From positions 1 to 12,346 of the forward strand of contig JABCYT010000036.1 of the NCBI GenBank assembly GCA_013290035.1: DNA of 12,346 bases, written 5' to 3'. The translations under genes and the position numbers were made by a program. Shown here piece after piece: positions 6,443 to 12,346 of the stretch. The notes under the pieces are model-generated. The model was given only the letters and a program-made list of their open reading frames with translations. It did no database searches and had not been told where the DNA came from. Position 1 is the stretch's first letter, and every line of letters starts with the position of its first letter. Source of the DNA: Alphaproteobacteria bacterium (GTDB taxonomy: Bacteria > Pseudomonadota > Alphaproteobacteria > Reyranellales > Reyranellaceae).

Positions 6443-8107
6443 TTAAGCCCGCTTGCGGTCGTATTTGCTTTGCTTGCCCGTGCCGTAAAGTTTTAGCGCG
6501 CCCTCCGGGCCGGTGGCGTTGGGACGCTGGAAGATCCAGTTCTGCCAGGCCGACAGGCGGGCGAAGATCTTGGTCTCCAGGGACTCCGGGCCGGCGAAAC
6601 GCAGGTTCGCTTCCATGCCGATAAGGCCGTCGGGCGAGAAGCCGGCGCGCTCCTCGAGCACGAGCCGCACCTCGTCTTCCCAGTCGATGTCGTCGGGCGT
6701 GAAGGTGACGAGGCCGAGCTCGTCGGCCGCTTCGGCGTCGATTGCCTTGCCGATCTCGTCCTTGAGCTCATCGACATGCTTCGGTTCGGCAAGGAATCGG
6801 CTGGCGAGCCGGGTCAGGCCGTTGCCCATCGGGTAGGGGTCGAAATTCATCGACGTGAGCTTCACGGTGGCGGCCGGCAGGTTCGAGCCCTCGAATGCGC
6901 CGTCCAGCATGTAGGACCGGTCGGAGGCCAGCACGAGCTCGAACAAGGTGCCCGCGAAGCACGAGCCAGGCTCGACCAGCGCGATCAGGCTGCGCGAGCT
7001 GACATCGAGCCGCTTCAGCGTGCGCTTCCAGTAGAGCACGATCTCGCGCACCAGCCAGTGCGCGGCCTCCCGGGCGAGCAGCGCGTCATAGGCCTCGACT
7101 AAGGTGGCATCGCCCTGGCTCTGCAGCACCCAGGTGCCGATCTCGGTCTCGTTGAGGCGGAGATGCATCATGGCGTCATCGAGGTCGCGCGCCAGCGCGA
7201 GCGGCCAGAACCCGGCGCCCTGCGCATGGATGGCGGCGGCATCGGGCGGCGGCTGGGCGGTGGGACCGTTCACGCGCAGGCGCGCCGCGCGACGCTCGCG
7301 GTCGATCTCGACGGTGAGCGTGCCGTAGCGGATCGTGTCGCCCTCGATGCTGCGCTCGACCGGCGGCAGGGCGATGCCCTTGGCGTCCTTCGGGCGGCTC
7401 GACTTGGCGGCGACTTCTTCGGCGATCTTCTTCGTCTCCTCGGCGAGCTTGCTGGGCGGGATCAGCTTGTCGACCAGCCGCCAGTCGCGCGCGCGTTTGC
7501 CGCGCACGCCTTCGGCGGTGGTGCAGAAGAAGTCGGCATGGTCGCGCCGCACTAATCGCTTGTCGACCAGCCGCGTCAGCCCGCCGGTGCCGGGCAACAC
7601 GGCGAGCAGCGGCAGCTCGGGCAGCGAGACGGCGCTCGAGCCGTCGTCGGCCAGCAGGATCTGCTCGCAGGCCAGTGCCAGCTCGTAGCCGCCGCCGGCC
7701 GCGATGCCGTTGATCGAGCAGATGTAGCTCTGGCCCGAATGCTCTGACGCATCCTCGATGGCCAGACGCGTCTCGTTAGTGAACTTGCAGAAGTTCACCT
7801 TGTGGTCGTGCGTGCTCAACCCCAGCATGTTGATGTTGGCGCCCGAGCAGAAGATGCGGTCGCGTTGCGAGCGGATCACCACGGCGCCGATCTCGGGATG
7901 CTCGAAGCGCAGGCGCTGGACCGCGTCCGCCAGTTCGATGTCGACGCCGAGATCGTAGGAATTGAGTTTCAGCTTGTAGCCGGGCTTGAGGCCGGCATCC
8001 TCGTTCACATCCATGGTGAGATAGGCGACGCCCGCGTCGAAGCCGAGATTCCAGTGCCGATAACGCTCGGGCGAGGTGCGGAAGTCGATCGGGGCGGCTT
8101 CGGCCAT
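6443..8107 (-). CDS. boxC: 2,3-epoxybenzoyl-CoA dihydrolase BoxC
   Basis: A double crotonase-fold enzyme that hydrolyses and opens 2,3-epoxybenzoyl-CoA to 3,4-dehydroadipyl-CoA semialdehyde and formate. The 554-aa length is typical. The first crotonase-like domain is clear, with the oxyanion-hole segments FCSGANINML (86-95) and GIAAGGGYELALAC (134-147) and LPLLAVLPGTGGLTRL (165-180). A second, more divergent half contains VEPGSCFAGTLFELVLASDR (378-397). The C-terminal tail, GALKLYGTGKQSKYDRKRA, is characteristic of BoxC. It starts at ATG 8107 with AGGAAA just upstream and is the first gene of the boxCB unit. An operator-like dyad lies 10-35 bp upstream of its start, between it and the divergent regulator operon. 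Confidence 0.96.
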   Translation of the reverse strand: MAEAAPIDFRTSPERYRHWNLGFDAGVAYLTMDVNEDAGLKPGYKLKLNSYDLGVDIELADAVQRLRFEHPEIGAVVIRSQRDRIFCSGANINMLGLSTHDHKVNFCKFTNETRLAIEDASEHSGQSYICSINGIAAGGGYELALACEQILLADDGSSAVSLPELPLLAVLPGTGGLTRLVDKRLVRRDHADFFCTTAEGVRGKRARDWRLVDKLIPPSKLAEETKKIAEEVAAKSSRPKDAKGIALPPVERSIEGDTIRYGTLTVEIDRERRAARLRVNGPTAQPPPDAAAIHAQGAGFWPLALARDLDDAMMHLRLNETEIGTWVLQSQGDATLVEAYDALLAREAAHWLVREIVLYWKRTLKRLDVSSRSLIALVEPGSCFAGTLFELVLASDRSYMLDGAFEGSNLPAATVKLTSMNFDPYPMGNGLTRLASRFLAEPKHVDELKDEIGKAIDAEAADELGLVTFTPDDIDWEDEVRLVLEERAGFSPDGLIGMEANLRFAGPESLETKIFARLSAWQNWIFQRPNATGPEGALKLYGTGKQSKYDRKRA

Positions 8108-8116
8108 GGCGTTTCC

Positions 8117-8142
8117 TATATCAGTAATTCGGTACTGAAATA
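8117..8142. promoter_or_regulatory. 26-bp operator-like dyad between boxC and the GNAT/Rrf2 operon
   Basis: TATATCAGTA (8117-8126), then 6 nt, then TACTGAAATA (8133-8142): 10-bp half-sites with one mismatch, in an AT-rich island within very GC-rich DNA. A second, shorter dyad GGTA-N6-TACC (8131-8144) overlaps it. The site is 10-35 bp upstream of the boxC start, about 43 bp from the divergent GNAT start, so a bound repressor could control both directions. The spacing and TAT/ATA ends are compatible with a homodimeric winged-helix regulator such as the Rrf2 protein encoded alongside. Which protein binds is inferred. Confidence 0.6.
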
Positions 8143-8184
8143 CCTATTTACTTTCGCCGCTGCAAGCGCATTCTAGCAAGAGAT

Positions 8185-8604
8185 ATGGTTGCGATCCGCC
8201 CCGCTCAAACCACTGATCTGGAAGCGATTTCGGCGCTAGACGCGCGGCTGACGGGCTCCGACAAGCCCGCTTACTGGCAGGAGATGCTGGCCCCGGAGCG
8301 TCATTTCCTGGTGGCCGAAACCGACAAGGGTGCGTTGGCGGGCTTCATCGCCGGCGAGGTGCGTGCCTGGGAATTCGGCCAGCCGGCCGCGGGCTGGGTG
8401 TTCGCCATCCAGATCGATCCCAAGCTGCGCCAGCGCGGCGTCGGCAGCGCGCTGTTCGACGTGCTGGTCGCGCGCTTCAAGCAAGAAGGCGTGACGCGCG
8501 TGCGCACCCTGGTCGACCGCAAGGACCATCTGATCCTGTCTTTCTTCCGGGCGCAGGGCATGGTCGCAGGCCCCTCGCTGCAGCTCGACAAGGAGCTGCC
8601 ATGA
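8185..8604 (+). CDS. GNAT-family acetyltransferase, first gene of the operon divergent from boxC
   Basis: A compact 139-aa GNAT domain. Strand/helix order is standard: VAIRPAQTTDLEAISALDA at the N-terminus, HFLVAETDKGALAGFIAGEV (40-59), acetyl-CoA-binding motif A IDPKLRQRGVGSALFDVLV (77-95) and a closing SFFRAQGM segment (119-126). The start is ATG 8185 with a weak AAGAG ahead. The Rrf2-regulator gene begins 10 nt after its stop. The substrate is not readable. An N-acetyltransferase gene beside an Rrf2 regulator near benzoate genes recalls the badL-badM arrangement of Rhodopseudomonas palustris (recall, moderate certainty). A protein- or ligand-modifying role in control of the box genes is therefore a reasonable hypothesis, not a demonstrated function. 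Confidence 0.88.
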   Translation: MVAIRPAQTTDLEAISALDARLTGSDKPAYWQEMLAPERHFLVAETDKGALAGFIAGEVRAWEFGQPAAGWVFAIQIDPKLRQRGVGSALFDVLVARFKQEGVTRVRTLVDRKDHLILSFFRAQGMVAGPSLQLDKELP

Positions 8605-8614
8605 AGGCGTTGGC

Positions 8615-9010
8615 ATGAAGCTGCAGACGGCCACGCGTCTTGGCCTCTACGCCACCCTCGAGCTGGCGCGCCAGCCCGATCGCACCTTGTCGGCTGCCGA
8701 CCTGGCCGAGCGCTTCGGTGTGTCGAGCCATCATCTCGCCAAGGTGCTGCGGACGCTGTCCGCCGCGGGCCTGGTGCAGGGCGGACGCGGCGCCGCCGGC
8801 GGCTACCGCTTCACCGGCAATCGCCGCCGCACGACCCTGATGGATATCGTCGCCCTGTTCGAACCGGCGCCGGGGCAGCGGGCGAAGGAACCGGGCGAAG
8901 AGACCGACATCGGTGGCGCGCTGCAGCGCGTGCTGACGGAAATCGACGAGATCGCCGAAGCCACCTTGCGATCGATCAGTCTGGAGACGATGCTGAAACC
9001 TGCGCGATGA
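8615..9010 (+). CDS. Rrf2-family transcriptional regulator lacking Fe-S cysteines
   Basis: A 131-aa winged helix-turn-helix DNA-binding protein of the Rrf2 family (IscR/NsrR/BadM-type). Seen are the opening MKLQTATRLGLYATLELA, the helix-turn-helix around LSAADLAERFGVSSHHLAKV (25-44), the wing GGRGAAGGYRF (56-66) and the dimerisation helix GGALQRVLTEIDEIAEATL (100-118). The segment 83-98, where iron-sulfur members carry three cysteines, reads EPAPGQRAKEPGEETD: the whole protein has no cysteine, so it cannot bind an Fe-S cluster through them and probably senses a small molecule. It starts 10 nt after the GNAT stop, and its TGA overlaps the next start (ATGA). It is the best local candidate for control of boxCB through the dyad at 8117-8142. 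Confidence 0.9.
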   Translation: MKLQTATRLGLYATLELARQPDRTLSAADLAERFGVSSHHLAKVLRTLSAAGLVQGGRGAAGGYRFTGNRRRTTLMDIVALFEPAPGQRAKEPGEETDIGGALQRVLTEIDEIAEATLRSISLETMLKPAR

Positions 9011-9675
9011 GGTTCAAGCTTCTTGTCCTGTGCGCCATGATCGCCTGCAGCGCCTCTGCGGCGGCGCAGACCGGCGAAGAGCCGCGCGCGTGCGTGCGCG
9101 ATGGCGCGCCCAGCCAGGACTACGAGCAGGACGGCGCCAAGGAGTGGCCGCAGGAGACCCAGCGCTTCAAAAGCAACGAACAGATGGTATCGCGCCGGCA
9201 CGATCGCCTGCGTCTGGCGCTGGACGGCGGCAAGATGGTCGAGCTGGTGGATTGTCCGTATGGCGCGGGCGCCTACCAATACCTCTACGAGCGGTATGAC
9301 CAGGCCGGCCGCTTCTATGTGATCCGCAGGCCGGCGCGCGAGGACTTCTCCTACACGCTGGTGATGATGCGCACCGGCCGGCTGTTCACCGTCTATGGCG
9401 CGCCGGTCTGGGCGTCCGACAAGTCGAGGTTCCTGACCGTAGCGTGTTCACTGCTGCCGCCGCGCGGCAGCCTCGTCATACAGGCCCCTTCGAGCGACGG
9501 ACTCGCGACGGAAGCCGAAATCGCTCTGCCTTGCGAGACGGAAAGCTGTTCGGCGCGCTTCGATCATCCGTCGTGGATCGCGGTGGCGTGCACGCCCCGC
9601 GACGCGGACAAGAAGGGCACGGAGTTCGTCGTGATCCGCGGCAACGACGGCATCTGGAAGAAGTTCGGGCGCTGA
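9007..9675 (+). CDS. Secreted six-cysteine protein of unknown function
   Basis: I do not recognise this 222-aa protein. It starts with a signal peptide (MRFK, hydrophobic core, then SASAAAQ with probable cleavage near residue 21). A lipoprotein reading is disfavoured, because the only nearby cysteine, C14 in MIACS, has a poor lipobox. The mature chain has six cysteines (C29, C83, C147, C176, C181 and C195), enough for three disulfides, consistent with a periplasmic location. It is otherwise mixed polar and beta-rich in appearance, with no transmembrane segment after the signal and a basic C-terminus ending WKKFGR. Its ATG overlaps the Rrf2 stop (ATGA), so it is translationally coupled to the regulator. 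A double-hairpin repeat follows 7 bp after the stop. No enzyme motif was seen. Confidence 0.8.
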   Translation: MRFKLLVLCAMIACSASAAAQTGEEPRACVRDGAPSQDYEQDGAKEWPQETQRFKSNEQMVSRRHDRLRLALDGGKMVELVDCPYGAGAYQYLYERYDQAGRFYVIRRPAREDFSYTLVMMRTGRLFTVYGAPVWASDKSRFLTVACSLLPPRGSLVIQAPSSDGLATEAEIALPCETESCSARFDHPSWIAVACTPRDADKKGTEFVVIRGNDGIWKKFGR

Positions 9676-9682
9676 AGATTCA

Positions 9683-9764
9683 TGCCGGACCGCGGGCCTC
9701 CAGGCCCGCTCATGGCGTCGTTTGATCGGAGTATGAGGCGGGCCTGGAGGCCCGCGGTCCGGCA
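9683..9764. repeat. Inverted pair of REP-like palindromes between convergent genes
   Basis: Two 27-nt arms (9683-9709 and 9738-9764) are perfect reverse complements around a 28-nt spacer, with 4 further pairs possible across a one-base bulge. Each arm also contains its own hairpin, GCGGGCCT-CC-AGGCCCGC (9692-9709) and GCGGGCCT-GG-AGGCCCGC (9738-9755). It therefore reads as two head-to-head copies of one palindromic unit, the layout of REP/BIME elements. It fills almost the whole gap between two converging genes and could block read-through both ways, although no T-run is present. Confidence 0.8.
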
Positions 9765-9769
9765 AGAGT

Positions 9770-10963
9770 CTACGCCTTGCCCCAGCCGTCTCGTGTCTGC
9801 GGCAGTTTCTTCTTCAACAGCGCGCCCGCCACGACGGTGCGCAGCACTTCCGCGGTGCCGCCGCCGATGGTGAACATGCGGACGTCGCGCGCCATGCGTT
9901 CGAGCGGCAGTTCGCGCGAGTAGCCGCGCGCGCCGAAGAACTGCAAAGCATCGTTGACGACCTGGATGGCGTTTTCCGACGTGAACACCTTGGCTTGCGC
10001 CGCCAGCAGCATGTCGGGAAAGCCGCCTTCGCCGCTCCTCGCCGCGTTGTAGACCAGCGCCTGCGCCGCCGAGAGCTTGATCGACATGTCGGCGAGCTTC
10101 CATTGCAGGCCCTGGAACTCGTTGATCGGCCGGCCGAACTGGTGGCGCTTCTCCGACCAGTCGAGCGCGAGCTGGTAGGCGCCCTGGGCGATGCCCAGCG
10201 CCACCGTCGCCGCGCCGACCCGCTGGCTGTTGTAGGCAGTCATCAAATCGGCGAAGCCTTTCTTCAGGCCGCGCGGCGGGATCACCAGCGCCGAGGGCGG
10301 CAGCTCCATCTCCTCGAAGTCGATCACCGCCTCGGGAATGCCGCGCAGGCCCATGGTCGGCTCGCGCTTGGTGATTTTCAGTCCCTGGGTCTCGTCGCGG
10401 ATGGCCAGAAAGCCGCCGATGCCTTCCTCGTTGCCCTTCTCGTCGAAGACCTTGGCGAAGATCAGGTGCAGGCGCGAAACGCCGCCGCCGGTGATCCAGT
10501 GCTTGCGGCCGTTCACGACATAACGGTTGCCCTTCTTGTCGGCGCGCGTGGTCATGCCGTTGGCGTCCGAGCCGGCGTCCGGTTCGGTGATGCAGATGGC
10601 GGGCTTGTCGCCGGCCAGCACCATGTCGGCCGCCATCTTCTTCTGCTCTTCCGAGCCGTAGGCCATGACCGCGCTGATCGCGCCCATGTTGGTCTCGACG
10701 GCGATGCGGCCGGTGACGGCGCAGGCGGCCGACAGCGCCTCGATGGCGAGCACCGCGTCGAGCCAGCCCTTGCCCTGGCCGCCATACTGCTGGGGGATCG
10801 TCATGCCGATCAGCTTGGCGTCCTTCAGCAATTCGACATTGTCCCACGGGTACTGCTCGCTGCGGTCGACCTCGGCCGCCCTCTTGGTCACGGGACCGGC
10901 CGCCAGCTCACGGGCGCGGGCCTGCAGCGTCAACTGGTCGGACGACAATCCGGAGGCGTTCAT
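9770..10963 (-). CDS. acd: Acyl-CoA dehydrogenase-fold protein, probable 3-sulfinopropanoyl-CoA desulfinase
   Basis: At 397 aa it has the full acyl-CoA dehydrogenase fold: an N-terminal helical domain with QYPWDNVELLKDA (37-49), the FAD/substrate beta-domain with CITEPDAGSD (124-133) and WITGGGVSRLHLIFA (156-170), and a C-terminal helical domain with FGRPINEFQGLQWKLADMS (276-294). True dehydrogenases need Glu/Asp in the IYEGT-like loop or in the alternative helix position. Here the loop is IGGGT (Gly368) and the helix position is Gln247 in AYNSQRVG. Arg86 (TGRIAVETN) lies where the essential Arg84 of Advenella 3-sulfinopropanoyl-CoA desulfinase is recalled, and that enzyme has Gln246 and Gly366. 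The predicted reaction is 3-sulfinopropanoyl-CoA to propanoyl-CoA plus sulfite. ATG 10963 overlaps the cyclase stop (ATGA), with AAGGAA just upstream. The family resemblance is from memory, so the exact substrate is uncertain; a catalytically dead homologue is the alternative. Confidence 0.82.
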   Translation of the reverse strand: MNASGLSSDQLTLQARARELAAGPVTKRAAEVDRSEQYPWDNVELLKDAKLIGMTIPQQYGGQGKGWLDAVLAIEALSAACAVTGRIAVETNMGAISAVMAYGSEEQKKMAADMVLAGDKPAICITEPDAGSDANGMTTRADKKGNRYVVNGRKHWITGGGVSRLHLIFAKVFDEKGNEEGIGGFLAIRDETQGLKITKREPTMGLRGIPEAVIDFEEMELPPSALVIPPRGLKKGFADLMTAYNSQRVGAATVALGIAQGAYQLALDWSEKRHQFGRPINEFQGLQWKLADMSIKLSAAQALVYNAARSGEGGFPDMLLAAQAKVFTSENAIQVVNDALQFFGARGYSRELPLERMARDVRMFTIGGGTAEVLRTVVAGALLKKKLPQTRDGWGKA

Positions 10964-12346
10964 GAACTCGTTCCTTGGTCGTTGGGGTCGACGCTGAAGA
11001 TCGCCACGGCATCGCTGCGGCCGCGCACGGTGACGCTGCCGAGTCCGTGAAAGACAAAACGATCGCCGCAGGCCTCGCGCGTGCTCTCCGAGACCAGAAT
11101 GCGCGTGGTGTATTGCTTGTTCAACTCTTCCAGCCGCGCCGCGAGATTCACGGTGTCGCCCAGCAGGGTGTAGCTCAGCCGCTGGCCGGCGCCGACCGAG
11201 CCGCCGATCACGTTGCCGGTGCTGATGCCGATCCTGGTATCGAGCGCCACGTCCTGGTCGCCGAAGGTGCGGCCGGTGACGGCGCGCTGGATGTCGATGG
11301 CCGCCCGCACCGCGGCGACGGCATGTTCCTCGCAGGCGAGCGGCATGTTGAACGAGGCGAACAGGCCGTCGCCGATGAAGGTGTTGACGACGCCGCCATG
11401 GGCGCGGATCGGCGCCAGCACGGTCTCGAGGTAGTCGTTCAGCACCGCCACCAGCTCGTGCGGCGCCAGGTATTCGGCGATGGTGGTGAAGCCCGCAATG
11501 TCGGTAAACAGGATGGTGGCCTCGCCGGTCTCGCCGGCCAATGTGCCTTCGCCCTGGCGGCGCAGGATGGTCGAGGCCACGCTTTCGTCGACATAACGGC
11601 CGAACGTCTCGCGGATCTGCACGCGCTCGCGCAGGTCCTGCACCATCCTGTTGAACTGTCCGGTCAGCTCGCCGACCTCGTCGTTGGAGGTGACAGGCAC
11701 CTGGATGTCGAGCTTGCCCCCGGCGACCTCCGTCATGGCGCGCGACAGCGTGCCGAACGGGCGCAGCAGCGAGCGGCCGATGAAAAAGGCGGAGATCGCC
11801 ACGCCGAGAACCGCTGCGCTCACATCCACCAGGATCTCTTCCTGCAGGCGCGCGCCGTCATAGGAGAACAGGTCGACGACGATCGCCGCCAGTGGAACGA
11901 TTGAGATCGCCAGCGCCGCCACCACGAGCTTCAGCGTGTAGCGGCCGAAGAACAGGCTGAGGTTGCGGCCGTAATGGCGGAAGATGAAGTCGCAGAGCCC
12001 CATCAGGTAGTCGCTGACGACGAAGTAGGTGTAGGTGAAATAGAAGACCGTCAGCACGATGCAGGTCGTGATGAAGTCGGCGATCGTCGGCTTGGACAGC
12101 AGGAGGACGGTGGAATCGACCCAGAAGGGAGTCGACAGCCGGAACGCCGCCACCACGAAAGCCAGGACCGCGACGCCGCGGGCGGTGAGCAGGGGAAGCT
12201 GGGTCAGGCGGCGCTCGGCGCTTTCGAAGGACGCGCGGCCTTCGAGGTAATGCCGGATCGGCTCGAACAGCCAGCGAGCGAGCAGCCAGTTGACGCCGAG
12301 CAGCAGCAGCACGCCGATTCCGCCGGAGCGCCACAGATTGGACCAC
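10960..12346 (-). CDS. Membrane-bound class III adenylate/guanylate cyclase with HAMP domain (5' end beyond window)
   Basis: This makes a cyclic nucleotide signal at the inner membrane. The frame is open to the right edge. A GTG at 12312 would give 450 aa, but 11 more sense codons precede it, so the true start is probably outside. Numbered from that GTG, there are hydrophobic segments near 41-60, 79-101, 125-148 and 160-180. A HAMP linker spans about 181-233 (LLRPFGTLSRAM...DEVGELTGQFNRM), and a cyclase domain follows from about 262. Metal aspartates are Asp271 (FTDIAGF) and Asp315 (IGDG). The transition-state residues are Asn389 and Arg393 in GDTVNLAARLE. The usual adenine-selecting Lys (NKFIGD) is Thr311 here (NTFIGD), and its partner is Thr382, so nucleotide preference is uncertain. 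Its stop overlaps the start of the desulfinase-like gene, making one operon. Confidence 0.93.
   Translation of the reverse strand, partial: WSNLWRSGGIGVLLLLGVNWLLARWLFEPIRHYLEGRASFESAERRLTQLPLLTARGVAVLAFVVAAFRLSTPFWVDSTVLLLSKPTIADFITTCIVLTVFYFTYTYFVVSDYLMGLCDFIFRHYGRNLSLFFGRYTLKLVVAALAISIVPLAAIVVDLFSYDGARLQEEILVDVSAAVLGVAISAFFIGRSLLRPFGTLSRAMTEVAGGKLDIQVPVTSNDEVGELTGQFNRMVQDLRERVQIRETFGRYVDESVASTILRRQGEGTLAGETGEATILFTDIAGFTTIAEYLAPHELVAVLNDYLETVLAPIRAHGGVVNTFIGDGLFASFNMPLACEEHAVAAVRAAIDIQRAVTGRTFGDQDVALDTRIGISTGNVIGGSVGAGQRLSYTLLGDTVNLAARLEELNKQYTTRILVSESTREACGDRFVFHGLGSVTVRGRSDAVAIFSVDPNDQGTSS

Noticed and set aside
4843..6624. 593-codon plus-strand open frame opposite boxB
   Set aside because: It is antisense to BoxB, which has all its metal ligands, and it overlaps the end of the cupin gene in another frame; the composition is that of a codon-bias shadow.
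8155..8175. BoxR/BzdR-type operator of spaced TGCA repeats upstream of boxC
   Set aside because: Only a single TGCA (8161-8164) is present, with no second copy at the expected spacing.

Overview
The DNA is GC-rich and densely packed. Protein families and codon choice suggest an alphaproteobacterium of the Reyranella/Bradyrhizobium/Rhodospirillales type (inference, no marker gene present). The core of the window is an aerobic benzoyl-CoA ('box' pathway) locus. An independent two-gene unit follows at the right end: a class III nucleotide cyclase coupled to an acyl-CoA-dehydrogenase-fold protein that looks like a 3-sulfinopropanoyl-CoA desulfinase.

Layout. Positions 1-2202 (minus strand) hold a branched-chain-type ABC transporter: a LivH-like permease cut by the left edge and its periplasmic binding protein, separated by a dispersed palindromic repeat. 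Positions 2311-4487 (minus) hold benzoate-CoA ligase, with a GNAT acetyltransferase overlapping its stop codon. A small cupin gene (4607-4990, plus) diverges from the ligase. Positions 5014-8107 (minus) hold boxB and boxC, the oxygenase component of benzoyl-CoA epoxidase and the ring-opening dihydrolase. Divergent from boxC, with an operator-like dyad in the 77-bp gap, is a tight plus-strand trio (8185-9675): a second GNAT protein, an Rrf2-family regulator with no cysteine, and a secreted six-cysteine protein of unknown function. A large double-hairpin repeat (9683-9764) separates this trio from the convergent desulfinase-like gene (9770-10963). That gene's start overlaps the stop of the upstream nucleotide cyclase, whose 5' end runs off the right edge.

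How it fits together. The Liv-type transporter could import an aromatic acid. The ligase makes benzoyl-CoA, BoxB with an off-window reductase BoxA makes the 2,3-epoxide, and BoxC hydrolyses and opens the ring. boxA, boxD and boxR are not in the window. The Rrf2 protein is the best local candidate regulator, with a precedent in the Rrf2-family BadM repressor of anaerobic benzoate genes in Rhodopseudomonas palustris. The most notable single observation is that the gene most pipelines would call acyl-CoA dehydrogenase lacks a catalytic base at both known positions and carries the Arg/Gln/Gly pattern of the Advenella desulfinase.
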